Assembly: GCF_041435015.1 (NCBI RefSeq)
Contig: NZ_CP107989.1
Coordinates: forward strand, 5,456,001 to 5,520,000
Reading direction: 5' to 3'
Origin: Streptomyces canus
GTDB lineage: Bacteria > Actinomycetota > Actinomycetes > Streptomycetales > Streptomycetaceae
Length of the DNA stretch: 64,000 nucleotides
How positions within the stretch are numbered: position 1 is the stretch's first letter; each line of letters begins with the position of its first letter. Under the pieces are notes generated by a model, which did not search any database, was not told where the DNA came from, and saw only the letters and a program-made list of their open reading frames with translations. Positions 52,139 through 61,344 of this stretch are shown in pieces. Both the position numbers and the translations under genes were made by a program.

Positions 52139-53341
52139 TCAGTTGTCGGCGCCGCCGGCCCGCAGTGTGGCCAGGTCGGACTTGACGGTGTTGATCGGGA
52201 TGGAGAAGCCGAGGCCCGCGCTGCCGGCCGTCGAGGAGTCCGAAGTGGCGGAGTACATCGCGGAGTTGATGCCGATGATGTTGCCGTTCATGTCGATGAG
52301 CGCGCCGCCGGAGTTGCCGGGGTTCAAGGACGCGTCCGTCTGGATGGCCTTGTACGTCGTCGTGGACGAACCGGTGTCGCCGTTGAACTGCCGGCCGCCG
52401 AACTCGAACGGCCACTGACCGCTGCCGCCGCCCTGTCCCTGGCCCTGTCCCTGGCCCTGGCTCTCGTCCGTCGAGACGGTGACGTCCCGGTTGAGGGCGG
52501 AGACGATGCCGCTGGTGACGGTGCCGGTGAGGCCCTCGGGGGAGCCGATCGCCACGACCTGGTCGCCGACCTGGACGCCGTCGGAGTTGCCGAGGGTGGC
52601 CACGGAAAGGCCGGAGGCGTTCTCGAGCTTGATGAGGGCGAGGTCCTTCTTGCTGTCGGTGCCGACGACCTTCGCGGTGTAGGTCTTGCCGTCGCTGGTG
52701 CTCACCTTGATGGAGGTGGCGCCGGAGATGACGTGGTTGTTGGTGATGATCTCGCCGTCGCTGGTGATGATCACGCCGGATCCGGTGGACTCCCCGGCGT
52801 TCGAGGTGGCGTTGATCTCGACGATGCTCGGGCTGACCGCCTTGGCGACCCCGGAGACCGTGCCCTTGGCGGAGGACGGCACCACGCTGGTGCTGGTGCT
52901 GCTGCCGGCGGCGACCGTGTCGTTGCCGGTCAGCTCCTGGATGCCGTAGGCGGTGCCGCCTCCTATCGCCGCGGCGACGATCGCGACGGCGGCGAGGAGG
53001 GCGAGGGGGCCGCGGGTGCGCTTCTTGGGGGCGGGGGCCGCGGGCTCGGCCGGGGGCGCGGCGAGGAGAGCGGTCCCGCCGCCGTTGCCGTCACCGCCGT
53101 ACGAACCGGCGCCCCCGGAGGCGAAGGCGGCGGGCTGGGCCTGCTGCCCGCCCGGCCACACGGTCGTCGGCTCGACCTCCGGCTGCTGAACCGGCGCCAC
53201 GGGCTGTGCGGGCGTCACGGGCGGCTGGGCCGGCGGGGGCGGCCACTCGGGGTTCACGGGCGAGGAAGCGTGCTGCTGGGCGCCCTGGTAGGGGGTCTCG
53301 TACTGCTCGTACTCGCCGTCGCGGCGGAAGCTCTCGGTCAT
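52139..53341 (-). CDS. HtrA-like membrane-anchored serine protease without PDZ domain
   Basis: 400 residues. A Gln/Pro/Gly-rich cytoplasmic part (1-105), one helix (112-128), then an S1C protease domain with triad His203 (NNHVI), Asp233 (KKDLALIKL) and Ser344 (NPGNSGGAL). A (QG)n stretch at 295-304 interrupts a surface loop. The chain ends right after the protease fold, so the usual PDZ domain is missing. Probably degrades misfolded exported proteins outside the membrane. Confidence 0.92.
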   Translation of the reverse strand: MTESFRRDGEYEQYETPYQGAQQHASSPVNPEWPPPPAQPPVTPAQPVAPVQQPEVEPTTVWPGGQQAQPAAFASGGAGSYGGDGNGGGTALLAAPPAEPAAPAPKKRTRGPLALLAAVAIVAAAIGGGTAYGIQELTGNDTVAAGSSTSTSVVPSSAKGTVSGVAKAVSPSIVEINATSNAGESTGSGVIITSDGEIITNNHVISGATSIKVSTSDGKTYTAKVVGTDSKKDLALIKLENASGLSVATLGNSDGVQVGDQVVAIGSPEGLTGTVTSGIVSALNRDVTVSTDESQGQGQGQGQGGGSGQWPFEFGGRQFNGDTGSSTTTYKAIQTDASLNPGNSGGALIDMNGNIIGINSAMYSATSDSSTAGSAGLGFSIPINTVKSDLATLRAGGADN

Positions 53342-53359
53342 GACAAAAAGCTTGTCGCG

Positions 53360-53392
53360 CCACCATGAGAGCTCCCTGAGTGCTCCCTGAGA
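53360..53392 (-). promoter_or_regulatory. Three 11-bp direct repeats upstream of the HtrA-like gene
   Basis: Read on the minus strand: TCTCAGGGAGC, ACTCAGGGAGC and TCTCATGGTGG, in contiguous 11-bp steps 19-51 bp before the start codon. Phased direct repeats are the usual binding layout for OmpR-type regulators, and the one encoded at 51089 is the natural candidate. Confidence 0.6.
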
Positions 53393-53484
53393 AGCCCGGC
53401 AGAACCTCGTATGCCCGATATAAAGCCGCTGCTGGCCTCCGGCCAGGCGTTCTCAGACGCTCTTAAGAAAGGTGACCCGACAGG

Positions 53485-54507
53485 TCACTCGCACCCGCAG
53501 GACCGCCGCACGACCAGCTTCGACGGGAACACCTTCAGCCGCTCCCGGCGGGACCCCGCGACCCGGAGTCCGTCGTCCAGCACCAGGTCCACCGCGGCCC
53601 GGGCCATCGCCGAACGGTCCGACGCGATCGTCGTCATCGGCGGATCCGCGAGCGCGGCTTCCTTGATGTCGTCGAACCCGATGACCCCCAGCTCGCCCGG
53701 CACGTCGATGCGCAGCTCGCGCGCGGCCCGCAGCAGGCCGATCGCCTGGTCGTCGGTGGAGCAGAAGATCGCCGGCGGACGGTCGGGCCCCGCGAGCACC
53801 CCGAGCGCCACCTGATACGCGTCGTAGCGGTTGTACGGCGCCTCGAAGAGCCGTCCCTCGGTGGGGAGCCCGGCCTCGTCCATGGCCCGTCGCCAGCCCT
53901 CGACGTGATCGGAGACCGGGTCGCCCACGGCGGGAGTGTCGGCGGTACCGCCCATACAGGCGACGTAGGGGTATCCGTGGCCCAGCAGATGCTCGACGGC
54001 GGTCTTCGCGCCGGAGAGGTCGTCGAGGACGACGGCGACGTCGTCGATCGCCTCCGGCCGCTCGTGCAGCAGCACGACCCGGGCGTCCCACGCCTCGATC
54101 TCGGCGGCGGCGTTGTCGTTCAGCGCGTGGGAGACCAGGATCAGCCCGGACACCCGCATCCCGAGGAACGCCCGCAGGTAGTGGACCTCGCGCTCGCCGA
54201 TGTAGTCGGAGTTCCCGACGAGCACCATCTTCCCGCGCTCGGACGCGGCCTGTTCGACCGCGTGCGCCATCTCCGCGAAGAACGGCTGGCGCGCGTCCGG
54301 CACGATCAGGCCTATGAGATCCGTACGCCGGGACGCCATCGCCTGGGCGACCCGGTCGGGCCGGTACCCCAGTTCCTTGATCGCGGCGAGGACACGCTCG
54401 CGCGTGGCCGGGGCAACCGGCCGGGGTCCGTTGTTGATGACATAACTGACTACGGCGGTGGACGTTCCCGCCAGTCGCGCCACATCATCCCTGGTTACCT
54501 TGGCCAC
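53485..54507 (-). CDS. LacI-family regulator
   Basis: 340 residues. N-terminal helix-turn-helix [20 protein letters not shown], hinge [22 protein letters not shown], then a periplasmic-binding-like ligand domain with [19 protein letters not shown] near the end. Sugar-type effector likely but unidentified; no transport genes adjoin it. ATG at 54507. Confidence 0.94.
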   Translation of the reverse strand: MAKVTRDDVARLAGTSTAVVSYVINNGPRPVAPATRERVLAAIKELGYRPDRVAQAMASRRTDLIGLIVPDARQPFFAEMAHAVEQAASERGKMVLVGNSDYIGEREVHYLRAFLGMRVSGLILVSHALNDNAAAEIEAWDARVVLLHERPEAIDDVAVVLDDLSGAKTAVEHLLGHGYPYVACMGGTADTPAVGDPVSDHVEGWRRAMDEAGLPTEGRLFEAPYNRYDAYQVALGVLAGPDRPPAIFCSTDDQAIGLLRAARELRIDVPGELGVIGFDDIKEAALADPPMTTIASDRSAMARAAVDLVLDDGLRVAGSRRERLKVFPSKLVVRRSCGCE

Positions 54508-54624
54508 GCGCGGAGTCTACGCGGATGGACCCACTCTGGGCAGGGCGTGAAGGAGGCACTGTGCCCCCGCAAAGGCCTACCGGGAGGTAGCCGGTGCGGG
54601 AGCCATGCCCAGGCGGAGAACCCG

Positions 54625-55425
54625 CTATGCCTCGGCCGGTACCTCGGAGGCGTCCAGGGCGGCGCTCTCGTCCGCATCCTCCGCGTTTGCCTGGCCGGAA
54701 GCACCGGTCACGGCGCCCTTGGCCTTGGCGTCGTCGCTCGCGCCGACACTGCCCTTCTCCGGCGTAACGAATCGATAACCGACGTTCCGGACGGTCCCGA
54801 TCAGCGACTCGTGCTCGGGTCCGAGCTTCGCGCGCAGCCTTCGTACGTGGACGTCGACCGTCCGGGTGCCGCCGAAGTAATCGTAGCCCCAGACCTCCTG
54901 CAGCAGCTGCGCGCGCGTGAAGACGCGGCCGGGGTGCTGGGCGAGGTACTTGAGGAGCTCGAACTCCTTGAAGGTGAGGTCGAGGACCCGGCCCTTGAGC
55001 TTCGCGGAGTAGGTCGCCTCGTCGACCGAGAGGTCGCCGTTGCGGATCTCCATGGGGGAGTCGTCGTTGACGATCTGCTGGCGGCCCATGGCCAGCCGCA
55101 GACGCGCCTCGACCTCCGCCGGTCCCGCGGTGTCGAGCAGGACGTCGTCGATGCCCCAGTCGGCGGTGACGGCGGCGAGGCCGCCCTCGGTCACGACGAG
55201 GATGAGCGGACAGCCGGGCCCGGTGGAGCGCAGCAGCTGGCACAGGCTGCGGACCTGCGGCAGATCACGGCGCCCGTCGATCAGGATGACGTCGGCACCC
55301 GGGGTGTCGACGAGGGCGGGGCCTTCCGCCGGCGCCACACGCACGTTGTGCAGGAGCAGGCCGAGGGCAGGCAGCACCTCCGTCGATGGCTGGAGGGCAT
55401 TGGTCAGGAGCAGCAGAGAACTCAT
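54625..55425 (-). CDS. glnR: Nitrogen regulator GlnR
   Basis: 266 residues. Atypical OmpR-type regulator: the N-terminal receiver-like domain ([31 protein letters not shown]) is not paired with any kinase, and the C-terminal winged helix has [20 protein letters not shown] and [11 protein letters not shown]. These match actinomycete GlnR, which controls glnA, amtB, nirB and other nitrogen genes. The acidic Ala-rich tail follows the DNA-binding domain. GAGGAGG lies upstream of the ATG at 55425. Divergent from the hydrolase. Confidence 0.96.
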   Translation of the reverse strand: MSSLLLLTNALQPSTEVLPALGLLLHNVRVAPAEGPALVDTPGADVILIDGRRDLPQVRSLCQLLRSTGPGCPLILVVTEGGLAAVTADWGIDDVLLDTAGPAEVEARLRLAMGRQQIVNDDSPMEIRNGDLSVDEATYSAKLKGRVLDLTFKEFELLKYLAQHPGRVFTRAQLLQEVWGYDYFGGTRTVDVHVRRLRAKLGPEHESLIGTVRNVGYRFVTPEKGSVGASDDAKAKGAVTGASGQANAEDADESAALDASEVPAEA

Positions 55426-55543
55426 ATGTCTGGTTCCTCCTCGGTCCCGCGAGGTCATGGCCTTCGTATACAGGGGTATCCGAAAGCACAAAAGGACCCG
55501 GGGGCTGCGTTGCCCGAGTCCTCTTCCGACGAGAATAGCCCAC

Positions 55544-56443
55544 ATGAGCATTGATCCGGCAGGTCGTGTGGCGCGTTCCACGGGTAGTCCGCACTCTGAG
55601 ACGCGCAGACATGCACCTATACGGACGTTTCTGCACACCGACGACGGTGTGACGATCGATTCCGTATACGACCCGCCTTCCTTCGTATACGACGCCTCCC
55701 GGCCACCTGCTCGCGACCTGGTGTTCGTGATCGCGCACGGCTTCACCGGCGATGTGGATCGTCCTCATGTTCGCCGGGTGGTGAACGTGTTCACGCGGTA
55801 CGGCGCCGTGGTCACCTTCTCCTTCCGCGGCCACGGAGCCTCCGGCGGGCGTTCGACGGTCGGCGACCGCGAGGTGCTGGATCTGGCCGCCGCGGTGGCG
55901 TGGGCCCGCGGACTCGGCCACGCGCGCGTGGCGACCGTGGGCTTCTCGATGGGCGGCTCGGTGGCGCTGCGGCACGCGGCGCTGTACCGGCCCGACGGCG
56001 GTCCGGGCGGGCCGGTGAACGAGGGGCGCACGGGGCGCGATGGGCGCATGGACGCGTACCCGGACGCGGTGGTCTCGGTGAGTGCGCCGGCCCGCTGGTA
56101 CTACCGCGGCACGGCGCCCATGCGAAGGCTCCACTGGCTGGTGACCCGGCCCGAGGGCCGTCTGGTGAGCCGCTACGGATTCCGTACGAGGATCCATCAC
56201 CGGGAGTGGGACCCCGTCCCCCTCTCCCCGGTGGAGGCGGTTCCGGAGATCGCCCCCACCCCGCTCCTGATCGTCCACGGCGACCGCGACGGCTACTTCC
56301 CCCTCGACCACCCGCGGATGCTCGCGGAGGCCGCGGGCGACCACGGCGAGCTGTGGATCGAGCCCATGGGCCACGCCGAGCACGCGGCCGACGACGAGCT
56401 GCTGGGCCGTATCGGGGACTGGGCTGTCACAGCGGGCGGCTAG
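55544..56443 (+). CDS. Alpha/beta hydrolase
   Basis: 299 residues. Nucleophile elbow GFSMGGS, oxyanion motif IAHGFTGD, and acid/His in [10 protein letters not shown] and GHAEHAA. Serine hydrolase (esterase/lipase-like) of unknown substrate. The ATG at 55544 follows a GAATAG -10-like element by 6-8 bases and lacks a ribosome site, suggesting a leaderless message. Confidence 0.87.
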   Translation: MSIDPAGRVARSTGSPHSETRRHAPIRTFLHTDDGVTIDSVYDPPSFVYDASRPPARDLVFVIAHGFTGDVDRPHVRRVVNVFTRYGAVVTFSFRGHGASGGRSTVGDREVLDLAAAVAWARGLGHARVATVGFSMGGSVALRHAALYRPDGGPGGPVNEGRTGRDGRMDAYPDAVVSVSAPARWYYRGTAPMRRLHWLVTRPEGRLVSRYGFRTRIHHREWDPVPLSPVEAVPEIAPTPLLIVHGDRDGYFPLDHPRMLAEAAGDHGELWIEPMGHAEHAADDELLGRIGDWAVTAGG

Positions 56444-56481
56444 CCTGGCCCCTGTACACCACCGATCGATTGAGGAAGCGG

Positions 56482-56736
56482 ATGCCAAAGGTCACGGTGC
56501 GCTACTGGGCCGCCGCGAAGGCCGCGGCCGGGATCGCCGAGGAGCCCTTCGACGCGGCCACGCTCGCCGAGGCGCTGGACGCGGCGCGCGAGCGACACCC
56601 CGGTGAACTGGTGCGCGTCCTGCGGCGATGCTCGTTCCTCGTCGACGGTGACCCCGTGGGCACCCGCGGACATGAGACGGTACGGCTGGCCGACGGCGGC
56701 ACGGTCGAGGTGCTCCCGCCGTTCGCAGGAGGGTGA
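56482..56736 (+). CDS. MoaD/ThiS-family sulfur-carrier-like protein
   Basis: 84 residues with the beta-grasp pattern TVRYWAAAKAAAGIAEEP and the C-terminal ...PPFAGG. The diglycine end is where MoaD/ThiS-type carriers receive sulfur as thiocarboxylate. GAGGAAGCGG precedes the ATG. Sulfurtransferase genes lie 2.5 kb away, but a direct link is not shown. Confidence 0.88.
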   Translation: MPKVTVRYWAAAKAAAGIAEEPFDAATLAEALDAARERHPGELVRVLRRCSFLVDGDPVGTRGHETVRLADGGTVEVLPPFAGG

Positions 56737-56738
56737 CG

Positions 56739-58133
56739 ATGACGAACCAGCCGTACGACGACTACGAGCAGTATCCGCAGCAGGGCTGGCCGGCCCAGCA
56801 GGGATACGACGACGCCCAGGCGGCCCAGCAGCACACCCAGCAGTGGCAGGGCCAGACCTGGGACACCCAGGTGCACCGACCGGTCCAGTCCGCGCCGGAG
56901 ACGGCGTATCTGCCGCAGCAGGACTACGAGGGCGGGCCCCAGGGGTACGGCCCCGGCTACGGGCCCGCGCAGGCGACTCCGGGGGCCGGCGCGTACGGCT
57001 CCGCAGCGGCTCCCGACCCGGCGTACGGCCCATCGGCGGCGTACGGCTCCGCGCCGACTCCTCCTGACCGTGCCGGTCATGGTCATGCTTCGACGGGTCC
57101 CGGTCCTGGCGGGTATGGCTCGGCGCCGACTTCTTCCGACCGCGCGGGTCATGGTCATGCCTCGGCGGCCCCCGGCCCCGCCGGTCACGGGTCAGGCCAG
57201 ACGGCCCCCGGCCCGGCCGGTCACGGACCTGCGCCGATGGCCCCCGGCCACGCCCACGCCCCGGCGAGCGGGGGCCCCGTTCACGGGGCCGCCCAGGCAC
57301 ATCCCGGCGCCGCCGGGCACGGGTCCGCGCCCGACCCGTCCGGCTACGGCCCCGCCACCCTCGCCGGCAACCCCCGCGTCACCGACGCCCAGCGTGCCCG
57401 TCTCGAGGGCCGCTCCCCGATCATCGAGCCCGGCATCCAGCCCGCCGCCCTCACCGCGCTGCTCGGCCTGCTGCTCTCCGGAACGGCCGCCGTCGGGTCG
57501 TACGCCCTCCTCGTGCCCCTCGTCGTCCTCCAGGCGGTCACAGCGGCCGGCTGGTTCCGGCTGAACGGCATGTGGCCCGCCCGGCAGGGCATCGCGCTGG
57601 CGTTCCTCGGGGCGCTGGTGGCGGACGCGGCGCTCCTGGCGGCCGGCCGGGAGAACGCGCCCGCCGCGATCCTCGGCACCCTCGGCGTCTGGGTCCTGCT
57701 CAGCCTGGTGATGCAGCTCCGCTCGCACGCCGACCCCGACGAGCGGATGTACGGCCTGATGGCGACCGTCGCCTCGGCGGCACTGGCGATCGTGGCGACC
57801 GGCCACCTCGCGGCGGACCCGGACGCGGTGACGGTCGGCGCGGCCGCCGTGGCCGTCGCGGTCCTGGCCCGCGCGCTGCCCCTGCCGACCGCGGCCTCGG
57901 TGGTCGTCTCCCTGCTCGCCGCGGCGGGCGCGGGCATCGCGGTCGGCGGGATGACGGGGCTCGGCGCGAAGGGCGCCTTCCTCGGCGCGGGCGCCGCGGT
58001 GTGCGCGCTGATCGGCCACCGGGTCGCGAGCTACGACTACCCGTCCCGCTTCGTGCACTTCACGGCGGGCGTGGCCCTGCCCCTGGCCGCGGCGGCTCCG
58101 GCGGTGTACGTGCTGGGCCGGGCGATCGGCTAG
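56739..58133 (+). CDS. Membrane protein with Gln/Tyr/Gly/Pro-rich cytoplasmic arm
   Basis: 464 residues from the ATG at 56739 (GGAGG upstream). Residues 1-210 are low complexity, with imperfect repeats of PGPAGHG and SSDRAGHGHAS. The second half holds about eight membrane helices. It converges with the VOC gene and the two share the CTAG stop palindrome at 58130-58133. Function unknown. Confidence 0.8.
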   Translation: MTNQPYDDYEQYPQQGWPAQQGYDDAQAAQQHTQQWQGQTWDTQVHRPVQSAPETAYLPQQDYEGGPQGYGPGYGPAQATPGAGAYGSAAAPDPAYGPSAAYGSAPTPPDRAGHGHASTGPGPGGYGSAPTSSDRAGHGHASAAPGPAGHGSGQTAPGPAGHGPAPMAPGHAHAPASGGPVHGAAQAHPGAAGHGSAPDPSGYGPATLAGNPRVTDAQRARLEGRSPIIEPGIQPAALTALLGLLLSGTAAVGSYALLVPLVVLQAVTAAGWFRLNGMWPARQGIALAFLGALVADAALLAAGRENAPAAILGTLGVWVLLSLVMQLRSHADPDERMYGLMATVASAALAIVATGHLAADPDAVTVGAAAVAVAVLARALPLPTAASVVVSLLAAAGAGIAVGGMTGLGAKGAFLGAGAAVCALIGHRVASYDYPSRFVHFTAGVALPLAAAAPAVYVLGRAIG

Positions 58134-58537
58134 GTCGGCCCGGGCGTCTCGGTCCACAGGCAGAAGGGGTGCCCGGACGGGTCGAAGAGGACCCGGACGT
58201 CGTCCTGCGGCTGGTACTCGGCGAGCCGCGCCCCTTCCGCCACCGCTCGCGCGGTCTCGGCCGCCAAGGCGTCGGGGCCGCCGTCGACCTCGATGTCCAG
58301 GTGCAGCATCATCTGCTGGTCGCCCGGCTTGCGGGTGGGCCACACGGGCGGCACGTACTCGGCTTCGGTCTGGAAGGCGAGGGAGGTGCCGCCGGTGCCG
58401 GGCGGCGGTCCGATGAGGACCCAGTGCGACTCCTCGGCGCGCACCACGTACCCGAGGAGGCGTTGGTAGAAGGCGGCGAGCTCGTGCGCGTCGTGCGTGT
58501 CGAGGACGACGGTGGACAGCCTCACGGAAGAAGACAT
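58130..58537 (-). CDS. VOC/glyoxalase-fold protein
   Basis: 135 residues with two beta-alpha-beta-beta-beta units: TVVLDTHDAHELAAFYQRLL and HLDIEVDGGPDALAAETARA, ending in VLFDPSGHPFCLWTETP. Metal-binding His/Glu positions are partly kept. Substrate unknown. Confidence 0.87.
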   Translation of the reverse strand: MSSSVRLSTVVLDTHDAHELAAFYQRLLGYVVRAEESHWVLIGPPPGTGGTSLAFQTEAEYVPPVWPTRKPGDQQMMLHLDIEVDGGPDALAAETARAVAEGARLAEYQPQDDVRVLFDPSGHPFCLWTETPGPT

Positions 58538-58547
58538 GGGGGCCTTC

Positions 58548-58808
58548 CTACTGCCGCTTCCTCTTCCCGTCCAGCTCGTCCCACCACTCGTCGGACTTCG
58601 CGTCGCCGGAGGGGTCGTCCCACCAGCGGTCGTCGGGCCCGCGCCGGTTCGCGACGATCGCGGCGAGCGGCGGGATCAGCATGGCGACCACACACATCCC
58701 CACGGCCACCGGTATCGACCAGAGCCGCACCACTCCCCAGGCCAGGACGAACAGCCCGATGCACGTGCCCATCATGCCGAAGTAGACATGCCGCCGTCGC
58801 GCCAACAT
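58548..58808 (-). CDS. DUF3099-family small membrane protein
   Basis: 86 residues with two membrane helices, beginning MLARRRHVYFGMMGTCIGLF and containing MLIPPLAAIVANRRGP, the family pattern. C-terminal charged tail WWDELDGKRKRQ. Just downstream of it on the same strand is the VOC gene. Confidence 0.83.
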   Translation of the reverse strand: MLARRRHVYFGMMGTCIGLFVLAWGVVRLWSIPVAVGMCVVAMLIPPLAAIVANRRGPDDRWWDDPSGDAKSDEWWDELDGKRKRQ

Positions 58809-58832
58809 ACGTCCAGGGTAGGCCCGGAAAGG

Positions 58833-58867
58833 CCGGAGGGCCGTACCCCAGGGGTACGGCCCTCCGG
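58833..58867 (-). terminator. Long palindromic terminator after DUF1416
   Basis: CCGGAGGGCCGTACCCC (58833-58849), one base, then its exact reverse complement (58851-58867). It lies 15 bp past the DUF1416 stop and ends the sulfurtransferase operon. Confidence 0.88.
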
Positions 58868-58882
58868 TGTCGGTCAGCTGCC

Positions 58883-59170
58883 TCAGACCGCGATCGCGAC
58901 CTCGGCCAGGCCGCCCTGCTGGGCGACGACCGTGCGGTCGGCGGTGGCGCCGGGGACCAGGGCGCGGACGGTCCAGGTGCCCTCGGCCGCGTAGAAGCGG
59001 AACTGGCCCGTCGCGGAGGTCGGGACCTCCGCCGTGAACTCGCCGGTCGAGTCCAGGAGGCGGACGTAACCCACCACAGGCTCGCCGTCACGCGTCACCT
59101 GACCCTGGATCGTGGTCTCACCGGGCTTGATCGTCGAGGCGTCCGGGCCGCCGGCCTTCGCTCCACACAT
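58883..59170 (-). CDS. DUF1416 protein of the sulfurtransferase operon
   Basis: 95 residues from the ATG at 59170. Starts MCGAKAGGPDASTIKPGET with a conserved Cys2, then a beta-sandwich like a carboxypeptidase regulatory domain (GQVTRDGEPVVGYVRLLDS). It follows the sulfurtransferase by 59 bp and the pair is conserved in actinobacteria. Possible sulfur-relay partner. Confidence 0.9.
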   Translation of the reverse strand: MCGAKAGGPDASTIKPGETTIQGQVTRDGEPVVGYVRLLDSTGEFTAEVPTSATGQFRFYAAEGTWTVRALVPGATADRTVVAQQGGLAEVAIAV

Positions 59171-59229
59171 GTCGTTCTCCAAAGAGGGGTCTGACCGGAA
59201 GGAAGGCCGGTCGGGTTGGACGGGGTGTC

Positions 59230-60069
59230 TTACTTGTTGGCGCCGAGCTCGATCGGAACGCCGACCAGGGAGCCGTACTCGGTCCAGGAGCCGTCGTAGT
59301 TCTTGACGTTCTCGACACCCAGCAGCTCGTGCAGCACGAACCAGGTCAGGGCCGAGCGCTCACCGATACGGCAGTACGCGATGGTGTCCTTGGCGAGGTC
59401 GACCTGCTCCTCGGCGTAGAGCTCCTTGAGCTCCTCGTCCGACTTGAAGGTGCCGTCGTCGTTGGCGTTCTTCGACCACGGGATGTTGCGCGCGGACGGG
59501 ACGTGGCCCGGACGCTGCGACTGCTCCTGCGGCAGGTGGGCCGGGGCGAGGAGCTTGCCGGAGAACTCGTCGGGGGAACGGACGTCGACCAGGTTCTGCG
59601 AACCGATGGCCGCCACCACGTCGTCGCGGAAGGCGCGGATGGCCTTGTTCTGCGGCTTCGCCGTGTAGGTCGTCTCGGTCCGCTCCGGGACCTCCTCGAC
59701 GAGCTCGCGGGCGTCCAGCTCCCACTTCTTGCGGCCGCCGTCGAGAAGCTTGACGTTGTCGTGGCCGTACAGCTTGAAGTACCAGTAGGCGTAGGACGCG
59801 AACCAGTTGTTGTTGCCGCCGTACAGGATCACCAGGGTGTCGTTGGCGATGCCCTTCGCCGACAGAAGCTTCTCGAAGCCCTCCTGGTCGACGAAGTCGC
59901 GGCGGACCGGGTCCTGAAGGTCCTTGGTCCAGTCGATGCGGATCGCGTTGCGGATGTGGTTCTTCTCGTAGGCGGACGTGTCCTCGTCCACCTCCACGAT
60001 CGCGATGTTCGGGTTGTCGAGGTTGGCCTCGACCCAGTCGGCATCGACCAGGACGTCGCTGCGGCTCAT
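59230..60069 (-). CDS. Thiosulfate/3-mercaptopyruvate sulfurtransferase (two rhodanese domains)
   Basis: 279 residues. Inactive first rhodanese domain (VLVDADWVEANLDNPNIAIV) and an active second one with Cys233 in AYCRIGERS. Transfers sulfane sulfur from thiosulfate or mercaptopyruvate to an acceptor. GGAGGAG precedes the ATG. It lies behind a Cys-containing leader peptide, so expression probably follows cysteine supply. Confidence 0.94.
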   Translation of the reverse strand: MSRSDVLVDADWVEANLDNPNIAIVEVDEDTSAYEKNHIRNAIRIDWTKDLQDPVRRDFVDQEGFEKLLSAKGIANDTLVILYGGNNNWFASYAYWYFKLYGHDNVKLLDGGRKKWELDARELVEEVPERTETTYTAKPQNKAIRAFRDDVVAAIGSQNLVDVRSPDEFSGKLLAPAHLPQEQSQRPGHVPSARNIPWSKNANDDGTFKSDEELKELYAEEQVDLAKDTIAYCRIGERSALTWFVLHELLGVENVKNYDGSWTEYGSLVGVPIELGANK

Positions 60070-60130
60070 GCTCTTTCTCCTCCGGGGCAGTTGCGGCGGG
60101 GCGTGCGAAAGGGTGTGCGGGACGCACGGA

Positions 60131-60150
60131 TGCCCTGGGGCGCCAGGGCA
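60131..60150 (-). promoter_or_regulatory. Hairpin between leader peptide and sulfurtransferase
   Basis: TGCCCTGG (60131-60138) pairs with CCAGGGCA (60143-60150) over GGCG. It may be an attenuator or alternative structure, sitting after the leader-peptide stop and before the strong GGAGGAG site. Confidence 0.5.
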
Positions 60151-60178
60151 AGGGGATGCGGAGGTCGATGCCGTCCGC

Positions 60179-60259
60179 TCAGAAGGGGCGACAGAGCATG
60201 GCGGCGACGCGGCACAGGTCTACTGCCCGCCGCTTCGTGAGATCCGCCTGTCGCTTCAT
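60179..60259 (-). CDS. Cysteine-containing leader peptide upstream of the sulfurtransferase
   Basis: 26 residues, beginning MKRQADLTKRRAVDLCRVAA and ending with a second Cys four residues before the stop (LCRPF). Short Cys-bearing leader peptides before sulfur genes act as cysteine-sensing attenuators in actinobacteria. The ATG lies 7 bases after the TACGAT -10 element, so the message is leaderless. Confidence 0.85.
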   Translation of the reverse strand: MKRQADLTKRRAVDLCRVAAMLCRPF

Positions 60260-60266
60260 GCTGTCG

Positions 60267-60296
60267 ATCGTAGGGACGGACATACCGGCATGTCAC
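60267..60296 (-). promoter_or_regulatory. Promoter of leader peptide and sulfurtransferase
   Basis: -35 GTGACA (complement of 60291-60296), 18-bp spacer, -10 TACGAT (60267-60272). A dyad GACAT-ACCGGC-ATGTC (60279-60294) overlaps the -35 and spacer, a possible repressor site. Confidence 0.65.
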
Positions 60297-60480
60297 CGGT
60301 GTGTCGTATGCTGAGATGCGATCGTCCGGAATGTGGGACCAGAAAGCCGCCCGGGTCGTGGTCCCACGGTTCCCGGGCGGCTGTAGTCGTCATCACATCT
60401 ACGGTACGGACGGCACCGTCTCGCCTGTCGGACGCGCGGTGTCCGGCGCGCCGGGTACCCCGTACGGCCCGACGCTCGTC

Positions 60481-61209
60481 CTACCCGGCGAGCTTGACGT
60501 CCGAACCCTTCACCGCGATCTCCACACCGTCCGCACCCGCTTCGACCTTGTCGAGCTTGATACCGCCCGGCAGACCCTCGATCTTCTGGTCGAAGTCGGC
60601 GATCGAACGGACGTCGGAGTCGGCGAGGGTGATGTTGCCGAAGCTCGGGATCGAGTCGGCGTGCACCCGCACGGTGTCGCCGTCGACGACGCTGACGGTG
60701 CTGAGCACGGAGACGGGCTTCTCCAGGGCGCTGATCTTGATGTCGACCTTGATCTTGCCGTTCCCGCCGTCGGAAAGGCCGACGACCTTGGCGGTGACAC
60801 CCAGCGGAAGCCGGGCCTCCTCGGACCCCGCGGCCTTCAGCAGCTGGTCGTAGGCGATCGTCGCCGAGCCGGCGGCGGTGGAGGCGGTGGCGGAGCTGTA
60901 GTCGCCGGAGAACGCGACGCCCTTCATGGCGGCGTTCAGGTCGTCGATGCGGATCGTGCCCCCGCTGGTCCCGGTGTCCGCGTCGTAGTCCTTCATGCCG
61001 ACCTCGACGTCGTCGAGCTCACCGCCGGCCACCTGGGTCAGGAACGGGAAGCCCTTGATGTCCACGCTCGGCGTCGTGGTCAGCCCCTCCTGCGTCTTCA
61101 GCCGGTCCGCGACCTCGCCCTCCGCGAAGTGGACCGCCAGACGATCGGCGGCGACGAACAGCCCGCCGAGAATCACGGCGATGATCAGAAGTATTCGCAG
61201 GGCGCGCAT
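60481..61209 (-). CDS. DUF2993-family membrane-anchored protein
   Basis: 242 residues from the ATG at 61209. One N-terminal helix (ALRILLIIAVILGGLFVAAD) and the DUF2993 domain with PSVDIKGFPFLTQVAGGELD, like the protein at 41111. Possibly lipid-binding at the cell surface. Function unknown. Confidence 0.88.
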   Translation of the reverse strand: MRALRILLIIAVILGGLFVAADRLAVHFAEGEVADRLKTQEGLTTTPSVDIKGFPFLTQVAGGELDDVEVGMKDYDADTGTSGGTIRIDDLNAAMKGVAFSGDYSSATASTAAGSATIAYDQLLKAAGSEEARLPLGVTAKVVGLSDGGNGKIKVDIKISALEKPVSVLSTVSVVDGDTVRVHADSIPSFGNITLADSDVRSIADFDQKIEGLPGGIKLDKVEAGADGVEIAVKGSDVKLAG

Positions 61210-61344
61210 GCGGTGGGTCCCCCCGGGGGTGGCGGTCTTGTCGACGGACGGGTGGCCGTCGAGCGTGAGACTAGTCCTGCCGGGTAAGGCGCCCGGCAGA
61301 TTGTCGATCACCTGTGACAGGCCGCGGACCCGCTCGGTGTCCGC

